In this document: positions 27,775 through 40,756 of the stretch, piece after piece
Numbering within the stretch: the stretch's first letter is position 1
How the letters are laid out: each line of letters begins with the position of its first letter
From: Adineta steineri
Taxonomy: Eukaryota > Rotifera > Eurotatoria > Adinetida > Adinetidae
Direction: 5' to 3'
DNA length: 64,000 bases
Assembly: GCA_905250115.1 (NCBI GenBank)
Contig: CAJNOI010000076.1
Span: forward strand, 62,001 to 126,000
Made by a program: the position numbers and the translations under genes
Notes under the pieces: generated by a model
The model's input: only the letters and a program-made list of their open reading frames with translations
Database searches by the model: none
Told to the model about the DNA's origin: nothing

Positions 27775-28182
27775 TTATTGATTAATACCAGAATATTTTT
27801 TACCTAAATACCAAAATATTGGAATGAATATAAGAATAGAAAAAATGAAAATGAAAAATAGATGAAGAACATTTTTAATTGTAGCAATTTTTAATTTATA
27901 TCGTTTAATAATATGATTTGTTTCATTATTTTGACAAATATATTCTCCTTCATCATCAAATATTAAATGATTAATAGTTAATTGTAGATTATGAGATGAA
28001 TATTTTATTTCATATTTATTTGAATTAGTCATAATTGATTGATTATTTGGTCCATACCAGAGAACATTGGGAAGAGGACAATATATTGAATAGCGAGTCT
28101 TTTCTCCACGAATGACATTATGAGAATTAATACTAATTGTTATTGATAGGAATATTATGAAGTGAATAGGGAATGAATGCAT
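27775..28182 (-). CDS. Small single-Ig-domain membrane protein
   Basis: About 135 residues from the Met at 28180-28182, chosen because a signal-peptide-like stretch (MHSFPIHFIIFLSITISINS) follows at once; the frame extends upstream to a Met at 28278. One Ig-like domain follows, with a first Cys (YCPLP), a Trp (VLWYGPN) and the C-terminal DDEGEYICQ motif typical of V/I-set domains. A C-terminal hydrophobic helix (FFIFIFSILIFIPIFWYL) with a short basic tail suggests a type I membrane protein. Intronless, tail-to-tail with syndecan, 240 bases apart. Similar single-Ig surface proteins serve adhesion or receptor roles in animals, but no specific function can be assigned. Confidence 0.6.
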   Translation of the reverse strand: MHSFPIHFIIFLSITISINSHNVIRGEKTRYSIYCPLPNVLWYGPNNQSIMTNSNKYEIKYSSHNLQLTINHLIFDDEGEYICQNNETNHIIKRYKLKIATIKNVLHLFFIFIFSILIFIPIFWYLGKKYSGINQ

Positions 28183-30994
28183 TTCTTTTTTCAATACGCG
28201 CGCTTTCTTTTTTTTTAAGAGCATAATGAAATAAAAGCATGATGATTTTGTTACTAACTCTTTTTGATTAAATGACATATATGATCAAAGCACGTATTGG
28301 ATTACGAAAAAGCTTATGTCAATACATTTGTCATCAAAGTATAAAGGATTAAATATCAGTTGAATGATGAATTTTTTTGTTCAATAAATAAAACAAGTGT
28401 AACCAAGAGAAACCTTTGTCTGACATAAGTAATACGAGTAGTTGAATTTTTTTTTGCTAATAACACTAGAAATACTATATAATTATTATTAATGATATCT
28501 ACTAATTAGAAGAACTAGATTGCTTTAGGTATATACAAGACTTTGCTTTTAAAAAGGATAATTGAATGCTTTGCTAGAAAATAACTAAAGTTGTTCTTTT
28601 AGTATGACATTGATAGTGAGAGTACAAGCCTCAAGCCACTATCATGAATCTTAAAAGAACGAAGATTTTTTGAAGTTCATACACCGTTCTTCTTAGTAGA
28701 AAGTATAGACAATTCTTACATGACCTTTAAGATAAATGTCGCATATTACATGTATATTCATGCATGTAAACTGCAATTAACGACCGTAAAGAGTTATTGC
28801 ATTTTGATTTACACATCAACGGACATTCTGTATAGATAATATACGAGTTTTAGCTCGTTATAGAATATTCATATCGAATGTAATAAGTATATATATATAT
28901 GGTAACTTATTTATTAGTAGAAGACAATGGCCATCAAAACAAGCGACAGGCAGTGCTTTATAATAATAGATGAATAAATTACTTCTATTATTTAGTATAA
29001 CAATAACATTGTCTTGTTAAATATTCTTCTTTCATATTTCATTTAAAATTGTATATAACGACTTGTATTGTACTGATGGATATTTTATTGACGAAGAAAT
29101 TTCTCTTACTTCATCTATCTTGTCCGAAGAATAAGGTCTATTGATTCCTTTTTTTGACAAAAATCTCCCATTGACGTATGTCATAACAATAGACTCAACA
29201 CTATTGATTACGATTAAGCAACTTTTGTAAGTGCAATTTTCACATACGTAAAAATAATCTCATACAAACAAAAGATTGTCGTTTGTTGATGTATTATTCC
29301 CTATGGTAATGTAATCAAAGTCGACATCATATACATTATTATCTTTTTATGAGTATATATNNNNNNNNNNNNNNNNNNNNNNNNNNNNNNNNNNNNNNNN
29401 NNNNNNNNNNNNNNNNNNNNNNNNNNNNNNNNNNNNNNNNNNNNNNNNNNNNNNNNNNNNAAAAAAAACGGATGAAGATGGTAGTAGTAGTGCTAGCTAC
29501 AACTGGTCAGTTTTAATTTACTCTCTTGAATGTCGTGCAACCCGTAACATCTCGTGCTTACATGCTTCTTCTCTTATTCTTTTGTCTATTCCATTCATAT
29601 AAAGCAGAAATAGATGGATGAATGAATTTCGAAGTGGGATTCACCCTAACATGTCATAATACTAAGATATGATGTAATACACTCAAGATTTTCATTCGGA
29701 AACGCGAACAGATGAGAAGAAAAGCTCGACAACTAGAGTCATGCATGCATATAAAACAACGGTCAATAAATGGCCTCCAGGAGAGATGAATTTCCGTTAT
29801 GGTAAAAATGCTACTTACTATTTTAAGATAATATCATCCTTCAAAGCTTTCTTCTACTGAAGAAAACACTTATTGTAATCTATAGACACAAAACTAATAC
29901 ATATGAATCCATATGAGAGAAAACAAAGTTGATCATGTCTCTTTTCTTTTCTTCTTATTAACATGTGTCGTAAAAAAAGGAGAGTGTTACCGATAAGAGT
30001 CTGTCTACCTCATTTTCTCGTTCTTTTCATTTCCCTTACTGTCGACTCAATCATCTATTCATTTGAAAACTAGAAAATAGTCTGATCTTTTCTAATACAG
30101 TGTAAACGACCATGAACAAATGCGAGAATGATGACCGTTTGTGCGTCATCGAACAGCCCAACCTCATCTATCCATCTCTTTAAATGAGAGCACCGCAGGG
30201 GATCATCACTACTATACATATATACTGATTTCCGTTGTTGGATAGTAGCGGATCCGGATGGCCTTCTGTTTGTCTATTTCACTTTTTTTCTTCTTTTTTT
30301 TTGTTTCCTTCTCATCATCATTGACAAGCCCCACTAACCTCATTATAATCGATATCGATAAGCTACTAGACGACGAGTGAACTAATCTTTTTCACACGTC
30401 CTTATTCTGCGCTTTCAGATGTCAACTTGAAATAGAAGAAAAGAGGACGCGCGCATGCGCATATATCTTGTTCAGCGATAAAGGATTGATTAGATGTCTA
30501 GCTTTCATCGGCTCATAATTTGGAAAACAATGTACCGAATAAAATATATAGCTAGTGGTCAGTAGTACTATTAGAAAAGGAAGAGAAGAAAAAAAGAAGA
30601 GAGAATAGACGTATACGCACGCAAAGAGAAAAAAAATGAAACAAACGCCCTACGGCTTTGTTCAACACCTGTTCTGACTATGTACGGTGCAACAAACATG
30701 CGCGATGATCGAATTTTCATCATTTAACACGCACGCAAGATAAGGTCAGACAGACTACTACTGAGACTTCTACTATCCAAAAAATACATAGAGTGTCTAA
30801 TCATTTTTCATGATGGACAAAGAAAGAATAGCTAAAATGACAAAATAATATTGCACTGTAGTCATTCATTTAGAATTCAAATTAGTTTTTTTTTTCCTTT
30901 ATAAAATGTTTGTTACAGTTATTAGATAAAGATTAATTTTAAAACAAAATAATCAACAACAAGAAAGAAATTCTTTTTTTTTTTTTTCAAATTT
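28183..30994. other. Intergenic region containing an assembly gap
   Basis: No coding exon is supported. From about 29460 to 30700 the sequence is less AT-rich than its surroundings, but no ORF or repeat explains this. Confidence 0.4.
29361..29460. other. Assembly gap (100 N)
   Basis: Exactly 100 N following a TA-rich stretch and preceding a run of A; probably a placeholder of unknown true size. Confidence 0.98.
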
Positions 30995-33208
30995 CTATCT
31001 GACATTTTCTGGCTTTCGACGATGCCATGGACTTGTATTATCGGATGCTGATAATGATTTTGGAATAGTTTGATTTGTTATAGATTCATGCCGCAATATT
31101 TGTTTCGAATCGTTCGCAATGTTTCGATTTGTTTTTGATGATGATGTGTTATGTCGTTGACTATCATTTGATGTTCCACGACTTATTGTAGATTCCGATT
31201 TACGTAATGCAAGAGAACTACTTGTTTCACGGCTACTTTTCGAACGTAAATGATCACTCATTCGTGATGATTTTCCAGATGAATTTGTCGACGGTTTATA
31301 TTGTTGTATCCGTTGACATCTTAATATTGCTTTAAATGCTCTATAAAGAATTATTTTGAAAAACAAAATTTGTCATTTAGTTTAGGTATTTCTTACTTTC
31401 GAAATTCTCGACTAGAAAATGCATATATAAATGGATTAAAACATGAATTACAATAACCTAACCAAAAACAAATCGAAAATATTGCACCCGGTTTGACAGA
31501 TGTCAATGCTTCTATAAAAATAGATAACAGAAAAAAAAGAATCAAATATTTTATTATTCAACCGAAGATAATTCAATAATATGTTAAACGAGAAATTTGA
31601 TTGAATGATCTTTTTATGAACAAGACTTACTAATTGGTAATAGAAGAAAAAAGGGTAACCAACATAAAATGAACATTCCAACAACGATTCCTAAAGTTTT
31701 AGCTAAAGAAGAGAGAAGAGAAAAATTCATATTTTATTTTAAATTTCTTTTACCAGCTTTTCTTTCACGTCTTAATCGTGATATTTTATTTGAACCCGTT
31801 GTTGTTATTTGACTACCATTTGATGATGTTTGCGTATGATTACCATTCGATGACATATGTTTTGGTAAATGTATACGTAATGTAACTGCTTCTTCTCCAG
31901 GAGTTTGATTTAAATGAACTTTTTTTTGTCCACCAGTTAAAAATTGATATTGTCGATTAGCTTCACCATAAATACGTCCATATACACAAAGTATAATAAT
32001 AAGTGGAATATAAAATGAAAATGAACATGAAAAGAAAACATAGGATAAATCATCATTAACTTCACAAGTATGATCACTTGCATTGATTTTATTATGCCAA
32101 CCTAAAAATGGTGCCATTGATATAAGAGCAGCAACTATCCATGCTAATAATATTGCATACATTGTACGACGATGTGTAACAATAATTGGGTAACGTAATG
32201 GACGTGTTACACCAATATAACGTTCAATAGATATAAACATTAAACCATAAATACTTGCTGTACAATAAAGAACATCAATAGCTAACCATATATGACAAAA
32301 TTTTTTACCAAATAACCAATTACCATGAAGAATTTCAAGTGTACCAGAAAATGGTAAAACTGTTATACCTAAAAAATGTTTTTAATTGAATAATAATATG
32401 AAAAAAATAACGTCTAATAAATTTGATTTAGATGATTGATGATAAATAGATTGTTTTTATTAATCTCTAGATATTTTTATCTAATACTTTCACAGCAAAG
32501 AAAAATCTTGGAGCATTAAATTATCATTTAATCTAACTTTCATATAATAAACATATTTTACTTTTATCATGATTAATAGTGAATAATTTATCACATGATA
32601 AAGTATAAATAGAAATAATCTGTAAATTTTTTGATCCACCACGTGTTAATGATAAAAAGAATTTAATGTTTATATGATTAAAGATTATTTTATTTTGCTC
32701 TACTTTTATTATTGTTTACTTCGATTTGGGTATTTTTTTTTTTCTCCATAAGAGATGAGTATACAAACTTAATAGGCTTATATTTGATGGATGTACTCAA
32801 GAGACTGTCGTTTTCTTTAGAAAACAGAAGGAGTTTTTTTTTTTGTTCCTGTTGCGCGTATCATGACAACTAAAATAACAAAATCTAATTACCTAGCAAA
32901 AGATCAGCACATGCCAAATTACCCATTAGTAAATGAGTGGGTGAACGAAGAGCAAAATCAATACATAATGCGATTAAAACGAGTATATTACCGAGTATAG
33001 TTAAAAGAATAATAATTGTTAAACAAAATGTAATTAATATAGTTAAAAATAATGGTCGAATCGGTCCATCAATATTAATATCTTGAAAAAGTGATGGTAA
33101 TGTATCATTCGAATTATTAATTGACGGCAATGAGAAATTATGATGCAATTGTGATAAAACCGGCACGTGCATAATACATATGACTGATAAAGATGAAGAA
33201 AACAACAA
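30995..33208 (-). CDS. Alpha-1-adrenergic-like biogenic-amine GPCR
   Basis: Class A receptor for an amine such as octopamine, tyramine or noradrenaline, usually Gq-coupled. Exons in transcript order: 33208-32893, 32368-31754, 31702-31631, 31511-31397, 31340-30995, in frame to 487 residues. TM1 has GNILV; TM2 has [11 protein letters not shown]3 has the amine-binding Asp ([10 protein letters not shown]) and ends ERYIGV. TM5 has Ser residues ([11 protein letters not shown]), TM6 has CWLPFF, TM7 has FNPFIY. The third loop carries EEAVTLRIH and [15 protein letters not shown], both strikingly like mammalian alpha-1-adrenergic receptors. The N-terminus has Asn glycosylation sites, and the tail is Ser-rich and basic, suited to kinase regulation. 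Closest named groups are ADRA1 and insect OAMB-type octopamine receptors; a tree is needed to choose. Confidence 0.88.
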
Positions 33209-35146
33209 GAAAAAAAAGAGAAGAGAGAGAAAAAATTTGTTTATTACATTGCCATAATGATAGTTACGATGATATTCGTAGTTTTAAAAAAAATAAGTCC
33301 GTAGAATGACGTGTTATAACAAGAATGTATAGATAACAAAGTTATTATCGAGAAAACATCTAAACCAAAACTCGAATCTAAATAGAAAGAATGAGTTAGA
33401 CTGAAAGCAAAATATGTCAAGAGAGAAATATTTTCTTGTTTTTCTGCGTTCACATTAGACTATCATATATATATATATATATTTAATATGATCATAAAAA
33501 CGACAAATCGGCTACCACATAAAACAAGGTTCAAATGATTTCCGCTGTTCAGACCTTATTATCTGCTAATGCTCATGCATGAAAACTACTCTACTCTCTA
33601 CATAAGGTGCTAATAAAAAAATCGATTGATATCTATAGAAAAACATATTCAACTACTATTAAATGAATAGAAAAACATGTTAGTGCATCATTCATAGAAT
33701 ATATATCTATCTATATATATATATGTGTTTGAAAGTGGTCGGAAACGAGAGATGATGACAAACATAAGCGTCATTTTCTTTCTTTTCTGCTTTTTTTTAT
33801 CGTTTATTTCATCCTTAGACTTATTTCTAAATGATTGTATTTTTTTTTGCTTATATATGACTATTTAGAGGAATGATACAAATGAATGAAGGAAGTGTGT
33901 CGAACCCTATGACAGAAATAAGGATGAAGATGTTCCACTAGTATTATTAGCGTGTTAGCGAAAAGAAAATGTCAGAAAAGAAGAAGAAGTCAACTATACT
34001 CATCAATATGATTTTCTGATCTTAATCTCGATATTTATTAATATAATGAGAAAATAGTCTATTAATTATATTACTATTTTCATAAAAAAATATTACGAAA
34101 AACAAAAGAAAATATTACTATTATATTATATGATATTCTAAAAATAACAAATAATATATTCTTACGTACAGACGATCGATTTAATTTATTCTGAAAATAT
34201 CTACCATTGTCAGGTAGATTAATTACTTTTTTTCTCCCTATCACTTGCTACACGTATTCTCTCTTGTGGCCAAATAATATAGATTCGAAACGCTTGTCAT
34301 ATCTCATCTTTGTTTCTTTCTATTTCCTTCCCTCATTATATTTGACTAACCAAATATATACAGATCTATTCTGTGTTCAAACTAAAGATAGTTAGAAAAC
34401 GTAAGACGGAAGCATATAAAGTTCATACTAACAAACATACATTAGTAGTTCTCTTTTTTCTACTTCTTCTTCTTAGTATGAATACCAGTGACTTACATGT
34501 CAAACATAACTTATAACCATGTGTATTTGTTCAATTGGGAGCAATCGACAAAATACTCAAGAGACTTTTCTAACAATAAGTCTAAATCGAATAAATAAAT
34601 ATATATTTATTTCCTACATAGAATTATCGTTATAACATTGCGAGAATGTTTAGATATCTAATTGGAATTTATTGCTTCTTATGTAAATATAAACATAGAA
34701 GAGAAATGTTCGTTTAGAATATTTTGAAATAAAAAAATATAGATTTTGATGAATTTATTCAACTGTTATTTAAGTACTGCCTAGTGACAAGTGTCATAAA
34801 AAGTGACATACGTGTGTGTGTGTGTACTCGTATATTTTCTACTTTTTTTTTTTTGATTATACTGACAATCATTTGTTCCATCTCATCACTATCATCAGTG
34901 ACATTCTTTCTAACGCAGAGAAAAACAAAACACGCAAAACTAACGATTAGAAAAATTGCTAGTAGTTGTGCTTTTACTAAATGTACGTATGCGCACGCGA
35001 AGAAAAATAAGAAAATAAAGAAATAACATAGAAAAAAATAAATAAATGATCCATAATTGATAGTAATTAAGATATGTCAATCGACATCGACAAGAGAAAG
35101 ACATGGACACTTGATGCTCATATATATCCTAAATGCGTATTGATTG

Positions 35147-35221
35147 AGAAGAAGAAGAAGAAGAAGTTTTTTCTTTCCTTATTATAATGTCTTCCTCCGT
35201 TTTTTTTCTTCTTCTTCTTCT
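35147..35221. repeat. GAA/TTC inverted trinucleotide repeat
   Basis: A run of GAA-type triplets (35147-35167) is followed after about 40 bases by a TTC-type run (35206-35221), so the two arms are complementary and could form a hairpin. It is most simply a microsatellite pair. Confidence 0.6.
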
Positions 35222-38200
35222 CATTTCTATCTCAACATAGAATTTTTGAAATCATTAGTACTATAGAAAAGTTATACACTGATTAAATAATGTGTAAAAA
35301 CAAAACCAATCCGTTTTCTTTTTACTTAATCCTATTAAATAGTTCCAGAAAAAAAAACATAAACGCTCTTTTTTAATAAATACTTATCGTGTTTTATTCA
35401 AAAGGGCAGACAGTGTTACTTGAAATGTTGATTATTTTTCTGTTTTTTTCTAGTAGTGAACCTACAGAGAAATAACGACATAGATTCATATAATAATCAT
35501 AGGTAGATCGTCATCTCTAGTTTGAAATAAAAACATAAAATTTTATGCTTCTTTGATTATTGAATAATAATTTATGATGACAGATTATTCAAAAAAACAA
35601 AAAATTTATTTTTAGTTTACCTTAAGATATCACTATCGCATTCTCATTCAAGAAAAACTGAAACTAGATCGTTTTCTATATATATATAGGAATATATTAT
35701 TCATTATGAAGAAAAGTACATGTCGAATAAGAGAGTTTTTTCTTTCTACACAGCAGGCAATATATGAGTTAATAGTCTAAGAAAAATTTCTCATTTTCTC
35801 CACTGTCATAAAAATATATATTAATTTGTCCATTTAATCAAAAGCTCTCAAAAATCATATTTCTAGTTGATAATTGAAAAATATCCGGTTCATAAAAAGC
35901 AATTACCTTTATTAGTTTATTTCAATATTGATTATACTATTGTATATATGAGAATATATATATATATTTTCAATAATTCATATACATCTCGAACGAAATA
36001 AAAACCTTGTTGATAAATAAATTATTTTAATAAAAGTATTAATCTTTTTAAAATAAAACTGACACTTTTCTGTATTGTATTAATGAATAATATAAAAAGT
36101 ACAAAACAGTTATATATTAATATTTTAATAGCTGATTTATTGTCTAGTATTAAATGACACAACTATATACTGTGATATATGTAGACACATGATCGAATAA
36201 ACGCAATGATAATATATAGTTAGTAAATAGAACGGGTTTTCTGTCTATCAACAACGCTTTTTTTTTTATTAAGTATATAGCGTGTCAAGTAGAGTTAATT
36301 AATGGTTTCCTTCTGTTTTTTTGCACAAAATTCTTCTTTTTTCGACCTATATAATGTTGACAGCATAGTTTTTACTTTACATGAAAATAACAAAGAAGTT
36401 TTGCTAATGATATTTATTTCTTTGATATTACCATCGAATAATATAGAAAGAAAAGTTATTATTTAGTCTAGAAATACAAAAAAATTCTTTCTTCATTTTT
36501 TTCTATTATATCTGCTTCATTTATATGAGGATTATGGAAACAAGGAAGTATAAGTGCAATAAGCATATATAATTATATTCTGCTTTTAATTGAACTTCTT
36601 TCGGAAGTAGATTGCACGAAATACTTGACACTTTCATCTTATAATCGAAGTGTAAAAAAAAGAAGGAAAATAATGAGAAATAGAAATTGGTAAACATAGA
36701 TATACATTGACGTCATTTATGAGTTTGACATACGAAGTATCAACATGAGGAAATAGAACTAATAAGTTTAATGTACCTGTGTAATATATTTATATACCGA
36801 TTACACAGAAAAAATGATACTACGATGTTTTTCAGGATAATCTAGAATTAAAATTTCAGCTTACTTTTGTCTCAAATTGATTTGTTATATGAGTATTGAT
36901 GATTTTTAATCTATAATATAGTTAAGATAAAAACAAAGAGGAGCAATTATATAATGCAATCATATTATTCATTCATGCATTAAAATAATATTTATCTATG
37001 ATTCTTTAAAAAGAATCGCAATCATGTATCGTTTATTATTAATATTTAGAAAACTTTGGTTGAAATAATACCTTTTCGATTATTAATATCAATATTAAAG
37101 AGACATCTTAAAACAATGATCTTTTATTATATTTATCTATCTCATTTATATAACAATCTATGATCCAGTTTTTCTGCATTTATATCATTAAAATCGACTA
37201 AGAATATCTCACTCTTGACTGGAACTATCGCTTTTTTTCCATAGTGTTCCCATATAAAAGTGTCGATAGAATATTTCATTTCCTTACTTCTTATCATCAT
37301 ATTCATTTGTGCGTAAGAACTGCACTCGTTCTTCCTGTTTCTTCTTTCTCATGATATTAATTTAGTCCAGTATTTCTAATAGAAAACTGAAATAGAATGT
37401 TCTTTTACACTTTGTCAATATGACATGATATTTCAAAAACAAAATATATCAATATGAATAAATTTTGCTATGTAAAACACCCAGTCCTTTTTCTTCCCGT
37501 CTCATCGATAGTGAATTTAATTGACTTGAAGGACTGATGTATACCTAGTATAAATCGTTGTAAAATAACTTCGAATAAGTTTAGAAGAAAATATAAAATA
37601 ACATATGTTTGGTATTTATTTTCTTTATGTAATGTAAACTTTCTATCCAAAACATGGATCTTATCTTCATTGCTATCAATCATATAATGACAAAGATCGA
37701 CAGTAAATAACCTATTGTTTGCATTTTTCTTTGAGAAAAAACATATTACGACTATTGTATAATGTTCTTGGTCTCCAATCAATAAATAATATGTTAAGTG
37801 CAATACTATTCACTGCGACTATTATATAGATCTTTAAGTACATCAAATATATTTTGAACTGTCTGCTGATGATAGAAATATTAAAGAGAAAGTGATCACA
37901 TAGATTTGAAATAATGACGAAAATGTAAGATGATCTTTGATTATCGGTTTAAAAAATTTAATTATTAATAGTATCAACGATCGTCTACATTTTTTTCTTC
38001 TGAGAACTATAATGAATGATTTATATGCGTATGTTTAAGACTATTTAAAAATAGACTGATTATTATTTATTAACAATCCCTAGAAAAAGAATACTAATAA
38101 CAGTAACGTGATACGTTTGTCCGAAATTAAGACTGGATTACTATAATGAATTACGCATATCAAAGTATGATAAATACAGATTACACATATTATACGTTAA

Positions 38201-38767
38201 TAGTTCAAATTTCGTACTTAGAAAATTTCGATATTTAATAGTACATTAGTTTTGATGCTATTTTGGAAAATTTTATTCAATCAATCTTGAAAATCACAAA
38301 ATTCTACTTCAGATAGATATAGTTGTGACTTTGGAAAACAAATTCTTACGTCAATGCTTATTATGATTGATCATTTTAATCTTCTCGAATATCTTTTCGA
38401 TTAAAAAAATAGTTTCTCTATTTTACTATCATAGTAAATTGAATTGAAACTAGAATAAAAAGTATATGAAATAGAATCATATTAAAATTCTTATTTCTCA
38501 TTTCATTGCTCTCGTTATTCATTGGTATAGTTTACTAATACTGTTTAATTCCATCGCATATATATATAGAGAGAGAAAGAGTTAATTAAATATGATAATA
38601 ATTAGTCTTTGTTTTACCTTCAAAATAATCTATTAGTTTATTTCATTCACACATAATTAATCATTGAAATTTATACAATAATAATAAATCAATGAGATAT
38701 TTAGAATATGGATAATTCTTCGCTTGTCGAGAAAGATATATTTGTTTTTCATGTTATTTATTTTTAG

Positions 38768-38947
38768 TTAATAAAATATTGGCATACACGTCTTGTTCTT
38801 ACGCCTGTATCAAAATATTATACAATAAAAGATATTGAATTTTGTCAAACAAAATGTGATAGTCGTAAAGAAATGTCACATGGAGATTTTTTTCTTTATG
38901 TTGAATATTTTGTTCGATTTTTACTTATGTTTAATAAATTTAATTGA
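38768..38947 (+). pseudogene. Possible coding relic or isolated exon, unknown
   Basis: A 59-codon frame preceded by a plausible splice acceptor (tract ending TTTTTAG at 38761-38767) and ended by a TGA at 38945. The peptide has a mixed, protein-like composition (for example TPVSKYYTIKDIEFCQTKCD and a hydrophobic YVEYFVRFLLMF end), unlike the homopolymeric frames around it. No partner exon with a start was found, and I do not recognise a family. It could equally be chance. Confidence 0.25.
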
Positions 38948-39010
38948 ATACCTATAGGATCAATTCAATGTATACATTGAGTAAAATATAGCAAAATTTT
39001 ATTTTTTTAT

Positions 39011-39073
39011 GGTGGATATGGGTGAGTGTGTGAGGATGAGTTTATTATATTTATCTCGCACCCATCTACACCC
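39011..39073. repeat. TG-rich/CA-rich fold-back element
   Basis: A G-rich block (GGTGGATATGGGTGAGTGTG, continuing to 39035) is followed after about 20 bases by a C-rich block (CGCACCCATCTACACCC, 39057-39073), an imperfect inverted pair. It belongs to the group of similar elements near the receptor cluster. Confidence 0.45.
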
Positions 39074-40756
39074 GTTTCAGCTAAAATTCTCAGGTTATTC
39101 CTACAACACCTATGCCTAACTACTGTAGAAATATCAGCCAGATCGGTGAGATTCGTTGAGCAATATCGGTCGTGGCTTGCGTGCAATGCCTCTTAGTAAG
39201 TATAAGATCAATTTCTACGTATCATAATCTTCTTATGAATATAATGGAATACAGAAAAGAGTAAATTCTTCTTCATATATTTGATAAACATTGCAACGAA
39301 ATGAGAATAAGTATATTTTTCAATTAAAAATTATCCTTTCACTTAGAAAATTAAGCAATAAAATTAAAATTTTCTTTCAGATTATGTCAATTGATTGTTT
39401 TTGATTTCCATTTAACTGAAACATAATTAACTATATCACTGGAATCATATAATACACTTCTCTTCGATATGAGTATGATTTGAATTGGACACAATATAGT
39501 CCTTGCAAAAGACATCGCTTGTAACTCAATAATTTTTTAAATGAATAAACTATAATAAAATATTTTGGTATAAGTGTTCTGTTTCTATTAAATTTACTTA
39601 AGATTTCCTTTCATAATTCATGATTTTAAATGCTTTTTATCAAATTTTAGTTTAATTTTTTCTTCTGTATTTCAGTGTAAGGGTTTTTAACACACATCTA
39701 TCACCATTTTGTTCATAAGTGATTCTAAAGAAAAGAAAAAAAAGGAAGGCAACATATTTTTTTGCATTAAAGAGATCGTGCATTGGTAAAAATTTAAATC
39801 TAATAACTAAGTTATTGAATTTTCCTGAAACAGAAGTTTTCAAAAAGCATCAGTACTCAATAAATCGACTTGAATCTTGATATACTACTGCACAAATTAT
39901 CTAAACAATCATCATACTTCGGAAGTATATTTTTGATAAATTGGTAGTCGATTAGTTGAGAACTTGACTGAGAAAAGATTTGGTTTTCTTCAGCACAAAA
40001 TAAGATGAAGTAATAATCTCTTGAGGAATAAAACGATCTAATAAAATTTGCCATTACAGAACGATTACATACCGACGTTATAACTCAACGTTTTTTTCTT
40101 AGTTTTTTTTCTTTTATTTTGTCATAGTTAGACACTGAGAGATATGTAGCAAAGCTAGCAAAAGCCAGATGTCATTTTATATCAGTATACATCAAAGAAA
40201 AATATAGATAAACTCTTTTTAAAGGAGAGAAGATATTCATGTGAAGAGAAAATAAAATTATCTGAACGTGTTCAAAACACGTGAATCTACTTATACGCGT
40301 TTCTTTAACAGATGTGAATAGACTTGTATCGAAGGTGAGTGCGATAAGGGCCTAGGAATTATTGAAAATGATGCCTCCTGCTTGTTCCTCATGATATTAC
40401 AAGGCATCACATCGATTATATTATCTATTTTAGTTTGATTTTTATACTGAATAATACTAAACACTGAAAAAAATACAGATAAAAAAATTATAAAAAAAAT
40501 ATAGAGCTGACTTACGTATTTCCTTGTTTTTTGTATGTGACTTTTATGCTTATCATATCAACCAAATATTTGCATAGTTTTCTTTTTGCTTTAACTAAAA
40601 AGTCTTTATTTCATAAATCATTTTAGATAGTTTTCTAACAGTTATTGTGCAAGATTAAAAACTTTGAGATACTATTTTTATTTATTTTCAAATTCCCATA
40701 GATTGTCAACTATACAAGTATTCTACGAATATCATTCTTGAATAAAAATATCAACT

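Larger units (their letters stand above)
33209..40756. other. Gene desert
   Basis: About 7.5 kb of AT-rich DNA without a supported gene. It includes a TA repeat (33463-33482), a purine/pyrimidine trinucleotide hairpin (35147-35221), a possible coding relic (38768-38947) and a TG/CA fold-back element (39011-39073), each listed separately. Distal promoter or enhancer DNA for the flanking receptor genes may lie here. Confidence 0.45.

Noticed and set aside
37468..37803. 111-codon open frame on the minus strand
   Set aside because: AT-rich desert, no recognisable motif, no start context or partner exons; composition fits a chance frame.
39652..40054. Two adjacent minus-strand frames of 65 and 63 codons
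   Set aside because: Could be imagined as two exons, but the first ends in its own stop and no consistent donor joins them; no family signal.
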